A DNA stretch of 27,767 bases. Source: Bacteroidales bacterium UBA1215. Lineage in GTDB: Bacteria; Bacteroidota; Bacteroidia; Bacteroidales; WCHB1-69. The notes beneath the pieces were generated by a model. It had not been told where the DNA came from and searched no databases. It saw only the letters and a list, made by a program, of their open reading frames with translations. Position 1 is the first letter of the stretch; every line of letters begins with the position of its first letter. The position numbers were made by a program, and so were the translations under genes. Location of the stretch: positions 1 to 27,767 of the forward strand of contig DBXJ01000078.1 in NCBI GenBank assembly GCA_002309475.1, given 5' to 3'. Shown one piece after another: positions 1 through 7,448 of this stretch.

Positions 1-67
1 TAGCTCAACTGAATAGAGCATCTGACTACGGATCAGAAGGTTGTGGGTTTGAATCCCGCCGGAGTCA
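1..67 (+). tRNA. tRNA-Arg (anticodon ACG), 5' end cut by window
   Basis: The sequence starts at canonical position U8, so only the seven 5' acceptor bases lie outside the window. The D arm is GCTC/GAGC. The anticodon stem tctga/tcaga encloses loop ctacgga, giving anticodon ACG (arginine, reading CGN codons after A34 to inosine editing). The T arm is gtggg/cccgc with loop tttgaat. The 3' acceptor strand cggagtc (60-66) is followed by discriminator A67. The next bases are CTA, so the CCA end is not encoded and must be added after transcription. A strong hairpin terminator follows directly. Confidence 0.93.
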
Positions 68-70
68 CTA

Positions 71-100
71 AGCGTTCTTTTCCAAAAGAACGCTTTTTTT
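71..100 (+). terminator. Rho-independent terminator of tRNA-Arg
   Basis: An 11-bp perfect stem (agcgttctttt at 71-81 with aaaagaacgct at 84-94) is followed by a T run to 100. It begins four bases after the tRNA discriminator base and ends about 18 bases before the next start codon. Confidence 0.85.
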
Positions 101-118
101 ATGTAAATGCTGTCGCAA

Positions 119-1555
119 ATGAAAAATTTCTTACTGCTGATTGTTGCCCTGTTTTGCACCATTTTCTCCGTTTTTGCACAAACGGAAACAGAAAATTTAG
201 CCAAATACCAATTTTACCGCCAACGTTTTAACCAATATTTTATCATTGTCGGCGACCACGAAGGCGAAAACATGGTTATCGGCAACCGCAACCGATACAT
301 GGGAAAAGGTATTTGCTTCGGACAACACAGCATCCATTTCGGCTACTATCTCGGCATGGTTGCCACCGAATATGCACTATTGGTCAGAAATGGCGACCTT
401 ATCCAAGCACAAGCCGACTTGCAAGAACTCTCCTCCGCCCTCAATGCCTATTGTGAGCAAATGGACAAATGCGAACACCGCTACAATCAGGAAGATATAT
501 TAGACGGATTTTTTGTTCGCGAAAATGTCCCTACCGATTTTCTCGATACCACTACTGGCTTGGGACTCGCTCACCGACAGGCATTAAATCAAAACCTGAA
601 CAGCAGCCATGTTTACGACACCAGCACCGGCTGTTTTACAGGATTGGAAAAAGGCATGCCTGCCTACATCAACACACTGTTTCAAGTGTACAAAAACAAA
701 GAATTGATGAGTCAGGATGAAGCTTATGGCATCATGATGGGCTTGGCACTTATTATAAAATGTGTGCCCGACTTAGCCGAACGGGCAAAAGAGATATTCA
801 CCCTTATCTCCTTACAATTAGTCGGCAAAAATCCTTACCGAAGCTGCCCTAACGATGGCTATATTATCAAAAAACCTGATTGCCAACCCATATCGGAATC
901 CAGTGGTGGCAACACTGCTTTGTTTGGCTACGGCATTGCCGCCGCCGCCGCCAAAGCCACCGGCTTGCCTATCGACACTTTTATCAATTCCCTTTCTATC
1001 AAAGACTATATGTATTGCCTTCGTAAATACAACCTTACCGGCAAATCGGCTGCCATCATCGGTTTCAACAATATGTATTATATATGGAAAATCTGCGGCA
1101 ACGGAGTCCCCGGCAACCAAGAATGGAATCGTTCGATGGCTGCCACCTTGGGTGCCATAGGAGATAGTTGGGGCAAACATACCGACAAATCTATTTCCAA
1201 AAATGTTTATTGGAAAAAGGGTGAAAAACAACACGACTGGAGGACATTTTATTTGAGTTTATGGCGTTTTCTTCACGACAAAACCCCTAACGACAACGAA
1301 AAATTGATGATACAGACAGAATTAAATGCAGCTCCGCCTTTCGGTCCTTACAACTACAAAAGCCAGCAATTCCCCGACAACTTTGCCAAAGGAGGTTGGG
1401 CATATACCTACCGCTATCGGGCGACTTTTGAAGAACAATTTTCAGGCAGCAAACTCACCGGCAATTTCAGCGGATTGGACTATATGTTGATGTACAATCT
1501 CTACCAATTGCTATATGCTCCTGCCGATAGCGATATTCCACCTTTCCACAAATAA
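119..1555 (+). CDS. Exported protein of unknown function
   Basis: I do not recognise this 478-residue protein. I chose the ATG at 119, not the one at 107, because it gives a clean signal peptide: MKNF, a hydrophobic core to about residue 19, then a likely signal peptidase I site at VFA-Q (20/21). The mature part has no membrane segment. It is rich in aromatic residues and in short Gly-containing motifs such as SSGGNTALFGYG. Mixed helical segments with aromatic/Gly turns suggest an all-alpha, possibly toroid-like enzyme fold, but this is only an impression. The last 70 residues do not look like a T9SS sorting domain. The gene starts about 18 bases after the tRNA terminator, leaving no room for an ordinary promoter of its own. 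Gene reality is well supported by length and signal peptide; function is open. Confidence 0.8.
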   Translation: MKNFLLLIVALFCTIFSVFAQTETENLAKYQFYRQRFNQYFIIVGDHEGENMVIGNRNRYMGKGICFGQHSIHFGYYLGMVATEYALLVRNGDLIQAQADLQELSSALNAYCEQMDKCEHRYNQEDILDGFFVRENVPTDFLDTTTGLGLAHRQALNQNLNSSHVYDTSTGCFTGLEKGMPAYINTLFQVYKNKELMSQDEAYGIMMGLALIIKCVPDLAERAKEIFTLISLQLVGKNPYRSCPNDGYIIKKPDCQPISESSGGNTALFGYGIAAAAAKATGLPIDTFINSLSIKDYMYCLRKYNLTGKSAAIIGFNNMYYIWKICGNGVPGNQEWNRSMAATLGAIGDSWGKHTDKSISKNVYWKKGEKQHDWRTFYLSLWRFLHDKTPNDNEKLMIQTELNAAPPFGPYNYKSQQFPDNFAKGGWAYTYRYRATFEEQFSGSKLTGNFSGLDYMLMYNLYQLLYAPADSDIPPFHK

Positions 1556-1669
1556 ATTTCAACTTTATTATTTTTCTTTTTTGTCCGCTTATTCCGTGCC
1601 AACAAGCCTGCTTTTGAAAAAGTGATGCTTTTTATTTGTATTTTCATACTATTGTTCATAAAAAAATTA

Positions 1670-1677
1670 TACATTTG
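1670..1677 (+). promoter_or_regulatory. -7 promoter element upstream of pcrB
   Basis: TACATTTG matches the Bacteroidota -7 consensus TAnnTTTG and lies 22 bases before the ATG at 1700. A TTG at 1652-1654 could serve as a -33 element, though the spacing is short. Its position argues that coding does not begin at the upstream ATG at 1622. Confidence 0.55.
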
Positions 1678-1699
1678 CATTTTATTTCAAATTGCAGCA

Positions 1700-2506
1700 A
1701 TGAGCATATACGATATATTATCCAATGGAGAAAAAAAGATTGCATGGCTATGCGACCCCGACAAAACGCAAGGCAATCAATTGCTATATACTGCCAAAAT
1801 TGCCCACGATGCCGGTGTTGACCTTATTTTGATAGGTAGCAGCCATCTGCAATCCAATCGTATCGATTCTTGTATTGAAACCATCAAATCCATAACCGAT
1901 ATTCCCGTGGTACTGTTTCCCGGCAATTGCATGCAAATAAGCCATAGTGCCGACGGCATTTTATTTCTGTCACTCATCTCAGGCAGAAATGCCGACTTGC
2001 TAATCGGACAACATGTCAATGTCGCTTATCAACTCAGCAAAAGCCATTTGGAAATTTTACCGACAGCCTATATGCTCATTGACAGCGGACAACAAACAAG
2101 TGTCAGCTATATCAGCAACACCACGCCTATTCCGCGTGACAAGGTGGATATTGCTGTCAGCACGGCCTTGGCAGGCAAACTTTTAGGCATGCAAGCCATC
2201 TATCTGGAAGCCGGCAGCGGTTCTCCCCTTCCCGTTCCTAACAGAATGATAAAAGCCGTTAAAGAAGAAACTCAATTGCCCTTGATAGTCGGTGGCGGCA
2301 TCTGCAATGAAAAAATAGCACAAGCCATCTGCAATTCCGGTGCAGACATGATTGTAATGGGCACCGCTGTAGAAAACAATCCGGAATGCTTGTTTGACAT
2401 AGTGGCCAGAATTAAAAAAGAACCTGCCGGCAACCATAACCACGAAGACGCTACAGATTTTTCAAATATAGATATAGATAAGAATGAATACAATGAACAA
2501 ATCTAA
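1700..2506 (+). CDS. pcrB: Geranylgeranylglyceryl/heptaprenylglyceryl phosphate synthase family (PcrB/GGGPS)
   Basis: This is a TIM-barrel prenyltransferase of the family that joins a polyprenyl diphosphate to sn-glycerol-1-phosphate, forming the ether bond of archaeal-type lipids. Family motifs in order are DPDK (19-22) near the first strand, LFPGN (72-76), the SLISGRNADLLIG segment (91-103), YLEAGSG (168-174), GGGI (198-201) and GTAVE (221-225), which form the phosphate and prenyl-binding surfaces. The start at 1700 (MSIYDILSNG) sits downstream of the promoter; the longer frame from 1622 would add a hydrophobic stretch not typical of the family. Related enzymes occur in several Bacteroidota, where the lipid product is poorly characterised. 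Prenyl chain length cannot be read from the sequence. The 3' end overlaps the next gene by 23 bases, suggesting translational coupling. Confidence 0.9.
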   Translation: MSIYDILSNGEKKIAWLCDPDKTQGNQLLYTAKIAHDAGVDLILIGSSHLQSNRIDSCIETIKSITDIPVVLFPGNCMQISHSADGILFLSLISGRNADLLIGQHVNVAYQLSKSHLEILPTAYMLIDSGQQTSVSYISNTTPIPRDKVDIAVSTALAGKLLGMQAIYLEAGSGSPLPVPNRMIKAVKEETQLPLIVGGGICNEKIAQAICNSGADMIVMGTAVENNPECLFDIVARIKKEPAGNHNHEDATDFSNIDIDKNEYNEQI

Positions 2507-2924
2507 ACAAAATTCTTGCTTTTCAACACAATTCTACATCTATCTTTCTGAAAAAAAATACAGCAAAACCTCAGAAAGAAAAGCCATCGCAGAAGCTATC
2601 AATAAGTTCAACAGCCATTTTACCATCAACGATTTGCATGCCTATTTAATCAACAATAAGTATCATATCAGTTTGGCAACACTGTACAACAATATTCACA
2701 TGATGACAGAAGCGGGTTTGCTACAAAAATTAGAATTTGCCAGCAAAGGATATCCCTGCTATGAAAAATGCACCAGCATTGACCATCATAGTCACATATA
2801 TAATATTAAAAACCAACATATTAAAGAATTTTCCGACCCGAGAATTCCTTTGATTATTGAAGATATAGAAAAAAAATACAAAATCAAAGCCGTTCAATAC
2901 AAATTTACTATTTATACCGAATAA
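2484..2924 (+). CDS. Fur-family transcriptional regulator lacking the CxxC zinc motif
   Basis: This 146-residue protein has the two-part layout of the Fur family: an N-terminal winged helix (about 25-85) and a short C-terminal dimerisation and metal-binding domain. The recognition helix region ISLATLYNNIHMMTEAGLL (62-80) matches the family pattern S.aTvYrnl..l.e.Gl. The metal-binding segment is DHHSHI (100-105), retaining three histidines. The Cys-x-x-Cys that normally follows and holds structural zinc is absent; the equivalent positions read YNIKNQHI. Two cysteines (92, 96) lie before the His cluster and might substitute, but this is speculative. It starts inside the pcrB gene (ATG 2484; a second ATG at 2493 is possible). 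Regulated genes and the sensed metal or oxidant cannot be deduced. Confidence 0.82.
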   Translation: MNTMNKSKQNSCFSTQFYIYLSEKKYSKTSERKAIAEAINKFNSHFTINDLHAYLINNKYHISLATLYNNIHMMTEAGLLQKLEFASKGYPCYEKCTSIDHHSHIYNIKNQHIKEFSDPRIPLIIEDIEKKYKIKAVQYKFTIYTE

Positions 2925-2940
2925 TACAAAATTGAAATAT

Positions 2941-3186
2941 ATGGAAGCAAAATCAAAAGAAACAATTGAACACATCATTCACCAACTTCGTCCTCAACTA
3001 CAAGCCGATGGTGGAGATATTCGTTTAGTGGAAATTAGAGACGACAATGTTGTCATGGTGGAATTGCAAGGTGCATGCGGATCCTGCCCTCATAGCAAAA
3101 TGACACTCAAAAATGGCGTAGAATCCATCCTAAAACAATACGTTCCGGAAGTTGACCGCGTAGAAGATATCAACCTACATTTTTAA
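2941..3186 (+). CDS. NifU C-terminal domain (Nfu-type) iron-sulfur scaffold protein
   Basis: This 81-residue protein is a single Nfu domain. The hallmarks are IIHQLRPQLQADGGDIRLVEI (12-32) and the cluster ligands CGSC (46-49), followed by SKMTLKNGVESIL. Nfu proteins bridge two subunits with a 4Fe-4S cluster and pass it to target apoproteins in the cytoplasm. I take the ATG at 2941; a TTG at 2932 would add three residues but is less likely. It lies 16 bases after the Fur-like gene and 23 before ychF, so it is probably co-transcribed with both. A Fur-like regulator beside an Fe-S carrier suggests, but does not prove, an iron-related link. Confidence 0.92.
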   Translation: MEAKSKETIEHIIHQLRPQLQADGGDIRLVEIRDDNVVMVELQGACGSCPHSKMTLKNGVESILKQYVPEVDRVEDINLHF

Positions 3187-3209
3187 ATATTACTTAAAAA
3201 ACACAATTT

Positions 3210-4307
3210 ATGGGATTAAAATGTGGTATCATCGGCATTACCAACTCTGGCAAGACCACTTTATTCAACTGTATGAGCAATACCAAAGCTCAAGTTACCA
3301 ATTTTGCCTTCAGCACCGGCAAATCCAACATAGGCATTTGCAATGTCCCTGACCAACGTCTGTTTGAAATTGACAAAATTGTAAAAGCCGACAAACTCAT
3401 TCCTGCCACTGTTGAAATAGTTGACATTCCCGGACTTACAAAAGGTGCCAGCCAAGGAGAAGGTATCGGCAATTCTTTTTTGGCAGATATTCGCCAGTGC
3501 GATGCCCTCATTCATGTGCTTCGCTGCTTTGAAGACCCCAACCTGCCCCATGTGGACGGCAGTATCAACCCTGTAAGGGATATCGAAACCGTTGATTTAG
3601 AACTACAAATAAAAGATTTGGAACAAATTGAAAGAAAAATCCAAAAGGTGGAAAAAGCTGCCAAAGCAGGCGACAAAGATGCAAAATATGCTTTGGAAGT
3701 GCTGCATAAATATCAGCAACATCTGGAAAATTTTGAAAACATTCGCACACTTGACACCAACAAAGCCGAACAAGAGGTGGTTGCCGACATGATGCTCCTT
3801 ACGGCAAAAAAATGCATGTATGTCTGCAATGTGGACGACAAATCCGCCCTCACCGGCAACCAATATTCCGACCAAGTAAAAGAATATCTTAAAAATAAAA
3901 AAGATGTAGAAATGTTGGTCATTGCAGGAAAATTAGAAGCCGACATTGCAGAATTAGATGCCGAAGACCAAGTATTGTTCTTGGAAGATGTAGGATTGAA
4001 AGAACCGGGCGTAAACAAATTGCTACGTGCCGCCTATCAATTACTGAACCTAATCTCATTTTTCACCATCGGCGGAAAAGAAAACCGCGCTTGGACAATT
4101 ACCTATGGCATGTCGGCCCCGCAAGCAGCCGGAGTGATCCACTCCGACTTGGAAAGAGGCTTTATTCGTGCCGAAGTCATCAAATATGATGACTTAATCA
4201 AATACGGCTCCGAACTCAAATGCAAAGAATCGGGAAAATTGGCTGTTGAAGGTAAAAACTATATTGTAGAAGACGGAGATATATTGCATATTCGATTTAA
4301 TATTTAA
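3210..4307 (+). CDS. ychF: YchF/OLA1-family P-loop ATPase
   Basis: This is a 365-residue Obg-related nucleotidase, the normal length for YchF. Order: G1 loop GITNSGKT (9-16), switch region FAFSTGKSNIG (32-42), G3 DIPG (72-75), a helical coiled-coil insertion (about 128-175), NVDD (207-210) in place of the GTP-specifying NKxD, and a C-terminal TGS domain (about 282-364) ending GDILHIRFNI. Loss of NKxD is the known reason YchF proteins prefer ATP. They bind ribosomes and are linked to oxidative-stress responses. The G1 loop and switch differ from the common GLPNVGKS and FPFCTIEPN-type motifs; the lysine and threonine needed to bind phosphate remain. It is probably the last gene of the pcrB transcript, since an inverted repeat follows. 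Confidence 0.93.
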   Translation: MGLKCGIIGITNSGKTTLFNCMSNTKAQVTNFAFSTGKSNIGICNVPDQRLFEIDKIVKADKLIPATVEIVDIPGLTKGASQGEGIGNSFLADIRQCDALIHVLRCFEDPNLPHVDGSINPVRDIETVDLELQIKDLEQIERKIQKVEKAAKAGDKDAKYALEVLHKYQQHLENFENIRTLDTNKAEQEVVADMMLLTAKKCMYVCNVDDKSALTGNQYSDQVKEYLKNKKDVEMLVIAGKLEADIAELDAEDQVLFLEDVGLKEPGVNKLLRAAYQLLNLISFFTIGGKENRAWTITYGMSAPQAAGVIHSDLERGFIRAEVIKYDDLIKYGSELKCKESGKLAVEGKNYIVEDGDILHIRFNI

Positions 4308-4342
4308 AGCTCTATTAATCAACAATATATAAAATTTTTCAC

Positions 4343-4372
4343 AATGGTTGTTAAAAAAATTTAACAACCATT
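4343..4372. terminator. Perfect 13-bp inverted repeat; terminator or operator
   Basis: The arms aatggttgttaaa (4343-4355) and tttaacaaccatt (4360-4372) are exactly complementary, with a four-base AAAA loop. It lies 36 bases after the ychF stop and is followed by a T-rich but interrupted stretch (tgtttatttctc), so it may end the ychF transcript. Its right arm abuts the possible -33 element of the next promoter, so it could instead be a repressor-binding site. Confidence 0.6.
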
Positions 4373-4404
4373 TGTTTATTTCTCAATAAAAAATATTACC
4401 TTTG
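4372..4404 (+). promoter_or_regulatory. Promoter for the CAP/OmpA-like exported protein gene
   Basis: TACCTTTG at 4397-4404 fits the TAnnTTTG -7 element, with TTG at 4372-4374 and a 22-base spacer as a possible -33 element. A purine-rich aaggaag at 4434-4440, six bases before the ATG at 4446, is one of the better Shine-Dalgarno-like sequences in the window. Confidence 0.6.
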
Positions 4405-4445
4405 CTTTTTATTATATTATTGTCAACTGAAATAAGGAAGAAATT

Positions 4446-6878
4446 ATGAATAAAGTCAATCATTTTTTAAGTTTTAGCGGAATTATTGTACTAATGGCTT
4501 GCCTATTCACTACCAATGCACAACAAACCAGTGTGTATGACAATTTTGATGCAAGCAGTGTAAAATCCAATGAAAAATATACATGGAACTACAATCCTAT
4601 AGAATTTGACCAATCTATTCTATCGGCTTGCATTACCGAAGTGATGAATTTGGCAAGAAAAACTTACAACTATGCCGACGCATTGGTTGAAAAAGATGCC
4701 CTCACCGATGCCGCTGTTATCCAATCAGAATATATGGCCAAGGTGGAAGACCGCACCCACGACAACGTTGTCACCGCTTTGAAAACTCCCGGACAAAGAG
4801 CCGCCAGCACAGGAGCTACCAAACGTGTTACCGAACTAATCACCCGTGTAAAAGCTACCAAAGGAATAGAAGACTATACCTACTACGATGTAGCATACGA
4901 AGTGGTTATGTCATTGTTGAAAAATCAAAAAACAAGTCCTACTTTGTTAGACAAACAATACCTCTATGTCGGTATCGGCTGCAATGTGGATTTCTACAAT
5001 AAATATTGTTATGTATCCATCGTCATGGGCAATGACTTATCTTTCAACCGTGGCGAAGTTTCCTACAAAAATACCACTTATACCCGCAAAACTTACGGAT
5101 TGAAACCCTACGATGAAAAGATTTGCCGCAAATGTGAAGTCAGAAATGTGGCACTTCTACAAAAATATATAGAAGTAAAAGGCACTGACATCTATTTCAA
5201 TCACCCGAACGTAAAAGATTTGAAAAAAATTATCAGCAAAGATGAAGACGGTTTGGCAATTGACATTGTTCAACATAGCCAATTTCCTTGTAACAGTTCT
5301 TCCAACGATGTTGACTACAACTACCCCAATCGTGGTGTAATGTTCAAATATATGACATTCCCGCAAATGTTGAAGAAAAACGAAAACGGAGATTCCAAAG
5401 ACAAGTCGCTTCGCGTCTATATGGGTTCTGTACCATCAAATGTTTCAGCTCCGTTTGATGTAAATCTTATCATCATCAAAGAAAAATCCATCTGCAAAAC
5501 AGTTGTCAAAACCAATGTAAGAACACCCGCTATCAACTACAAAGCTAAAACGAGTTTGATACCTGATTTGAATGGCATTTCCACCACTATCAACTATCGC
5601 TTGGAAGCAGAAAAAACACATTTTGAATTTGACGTTCCTTTCGAACAATCCAAATCACAATACGATGCAAGAGATATCCAACCTTTTATCAATGCTTTGG
5701 AAGAATCTAAATTCGATGTTGACAAAATCTACATTACCGCATACACTTCTTTAGAAGGTGGCGACAAGGCAAATGCAGCTTTACAAAAGAAACGTTCAGA
5801 AAGTATTGCCAATGCCATCAGCCAGATTCAAAGCAGAACCATTCCTTACGAAATTCAATACAACGATGGTTGGGATTTGTTTGTAAAAGATGTTCCAAGC
5901 CAATATAAATACTTGGCAGAAGGCACTAAAAACGAAGCCAAAGCCGCATTGAAAAATGCCAAAACCAAAAAAGACCTTGAACCGATATTGGCAAAACATC
6001 GTTTTGCTCACATTCAAATGGATGCCACCTACGATGTCAGCGAAACACATGTACAAGACTATCTCGCCCACAAATTCAATCGTTGCATTGCAAGCGGGGA
6101 CTATGCCATGGCATTTGCCATACAAAAATATATGATCAAGCAAGTTGAAGACGGTGTATTTACAAGAAAAAAATACATTCAAAATCTTGTCATCCCTGAA
6201 AATGCCAAAATGTTGCCATTTTTAACCAACAAATATTATATGTTGTCATTCTTCGGTTTGACAGATGCCGACAAACAAAAAATTATCGACTTGGCAAAAT
6301 TAGATCCTAAAAACAGCATCTGCGAATTCAATGCACTTTGCTGTAACATTGAAACTTTCGAGATTAGCAATACCGGTCAAATTTCCAGCCAACAAAGCAA
6401 AATTGACAAATTCTACAACAACGCAGTCGGCAAACAAAATGCCGGCAAAGTGGACGCCCTCAACATTGCTTTCCAATACAAGGTGCTGGACTTTATCAAT
6501 AGCAGCGAAACACCGGACGAAGCCTTGATGGAGACAACCTACGAAAAAATCAAAACTGTAGCCTTGCCGACTATCACCGATTGGAAAAAAGCTTACGAAG
6601 TTGCCGCTTCTTTTATTGCCTATGGCGATTACGACTTTGCCCGTTCGGCAATGGACCCTTACATTGAAGATAAAGATGTAAGTGAAGACTTTATCTTCAC
6701 CTACCTCAACCTTTATAGTTTGGACGAAAACAACTATACTTCCAAGAAATTTGAAATTGCTTGCCGACTGGCAGCTCAAAAAAATAGATCTCGTTTTTGC
6801 ACCGAAATCAAAGATTATTCCTATTTGATAAGAGAAAACTTTGAAGCCAAAAACATCATCTGCAACGAATGTAAATAA
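4446..6878 (+). CDS. Exported multidomain protein with CAP-like and OmpA-like regions
   Basis: This 810-residue protein has a signal peptide (core about 8-21, likely cut at NA-Q, 25/26). Residues about 57-195 resemble a CAP/SCP domain: an N-terminal helix ACITEVMNLARKTY, an early RTHDN, a glutamate in TELITRV, then SPTLLDKQYLYVGIG and a final strand. The usual second histidine in the SP.H motif is replaced, so canonical CAP chemistry is doubtful. Residues about 392-465 look like an OmpA C-terminal fold (FEFDVPFEQSKSQY, IYITAYTSLEGG, then N..L.KKRSESI), a fold used elsewhere for peptidoglycan contact. The rest (about 500-810) appears mostly helical, perhaps repeat-like, with paired cysteines near the C-terminus. 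A periplasmic or outer-membrane-associated role is inferred. It is followed within 12 bases by the DUF1599 gene. Domain assignments are by eye and moderate in strength. Confidence 0.72.
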   Translation: MNKVNHFLSFSGIIVLMACLFTTNAQQTSVYDNFDASSVKSNEKYTWNYNPIEFDQSILSACITEVMNLARKTYNYADALVEKDALTDAAVIQSEYMAKVEDRTHDNVVTALKTPGQRAASTGATKRVTELITRVKATKGIEDYTYYDVAYEVVMSLLKNQKTSPTLLDKQYLYVGIGCNVDFYNKYCYVSIVMGNDLSFNRGEVSYKNTTYTRKTYGLKPYDEKICRKCEVRNVALLQKYIEVKGTDIYFNHPNVKDLKKIISKDEDGLAIDIVQHSQFPCNSSSNDVDYNYPNRGVMFKYMTFPQMLKKNENGDSKDKSLRVYMGSVPSNVSAPFDVNLIIIKEKSICKTVVKTNVRTPAINYKAKTSLIPDLNGISTTINYRLEAEKTHFEFDVPFEQSKSQYDARDIQPFINALEESKFDVDKIYITAYTSLEGGDKANAALQKKRSESIANAISQIQSRTIPYEIQYNDGWDLFVKDVPSQYKYLAEGTKNEAKAALKNAKTKKDLEPILAKHRFAHIQMDATYDVSETHVQDYLAHKFNRCIASGDYAMAFAIQKYMIKQVEDGVFTRKKYIQNLVIPENAKMLPFLTNKYYMLSFFGLTDADKQKIIDLAKLDPKNSICEFNALCCNIETFEISNTGQISSQQSKIDKFYNNAVGKQNAGKVDALNIAFQYKVLDFINSSETPDEALMETTYEKIKTVALPTITDWKKAYEVAASFIAYGDYDFARSAMDPYIEDKDVSEDFIFTYLNLYSLDENNYTSKKFEIACRLAAQKNRSRFCTEIKDYSYLIRENFEAKNIICNECK

Positions 6879-6890
6879 TTTAAAATAAGT

Positions 6891-7448
6891 ATGATGAATA
6901 ATACAATGCAAGAATTTGACGAAGTGATTGCTACATGCAAAGACCTATTCATCAAAAAAATGCATGACTATAGCACCGCATGGCGTATTCTCCGCCCTGC
7001 CTCTGTAACGGACCAGATTTTTATCAAGGCCAAACGAATCCGTAGCATTGAAGAAAAAGGTGTAACAAAAGTGGGAGAAAATATCTATGGCGAATACATC
7101 GGCATTATCAACTATGCTGTAATGGCACTTATTCAGTTAAACGAACCGAGTTGCACATTTGAAACATACAAAATGGATGCCGACAAAGTCATTGCCCTCT
7201 ACGACCAATATACCTCCAACGCCAAACAATTGCTGACAAATAAAAATCATGACTATGATGAAGCTTGGAGAGACATGCGTATCAGTTCCATCACCGACAT
7301 TATACTTATGAAATTATTACGCACTAAACAAATAGAAGACAACAACCAACATTGCTTGGTATCCGAAGGTTTGGATGCCAATTACTACGATATGATCAAT
7401 TATGCAGTGTTTGCTTTAATCAAATTAAACGAATCTAAAAATGATTAA
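6891..7448 (+). CDS. DUF1599 protein with two tandem copies of the domain
   Basis: This 185-residue protein belongs to the DUF1599 (nucleotide modification associated) family. It is built from two similar halves. Residues about 16-85 carry HDYSTAWRILRPASVTD, then KAKRIRSIE and INYAVMALIQLNE; residues about 111-181 carry HDYDEAWRDMRISSITD, then KLLRTKQIE and INYAVFALIKLNE. The repeated HDY (25-27 and 120-122), arginine and aspartate positions suggest a paired active or binding site. The biochemical role is not established to my knowledge; a nucleotide-related function is implied only by the family name. Its stop overlaps the start of the DoxX-like gene by eight bases, and DUF1599 next to DoxX is, from memory, a recurring Bacteroidota arrangement. 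ATGs at 6894 and 6906 are alternative starts. Confidence 0.85.
   Translation: MMNNTMQEFDEVIATCKDLFIKKMHDYSTAWRILRPASVTDQIFIKAKRIRSIEEKGVTKVGENIYGEYIGIINYAVMALIQLNEPSCTFETYKMDADKVIALYDQYTSNAKQLLTNKNHDYDEAWRDMRISSITDIILMKLLRTKQIEDNNQHCLVSEGLDANYYDMINYAVFALIKLNESKND

Noticed and set aside
1..118. tRNA-associated integration site of a mobile element
   Set aside because: No integrase gene, no direct repeat of the tRNA 3' end and no phage or conjugation genes are seen in the window.
1622..1699. Longer N-terminus for PcrB from the ATG at 1622
   Set aside because: It would place a hydrophobic, non-family extension upstream of the -7 element at 1670; the conserved protein begins at 1700.
6300..6911. 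A 203-codon minus-strand open frame
   Set aside because: It is entirely opposite the 810-residue exported protein and the start of the DUF1599 gene, has no recognisable domain, and reflects codon bias on the coding strand.
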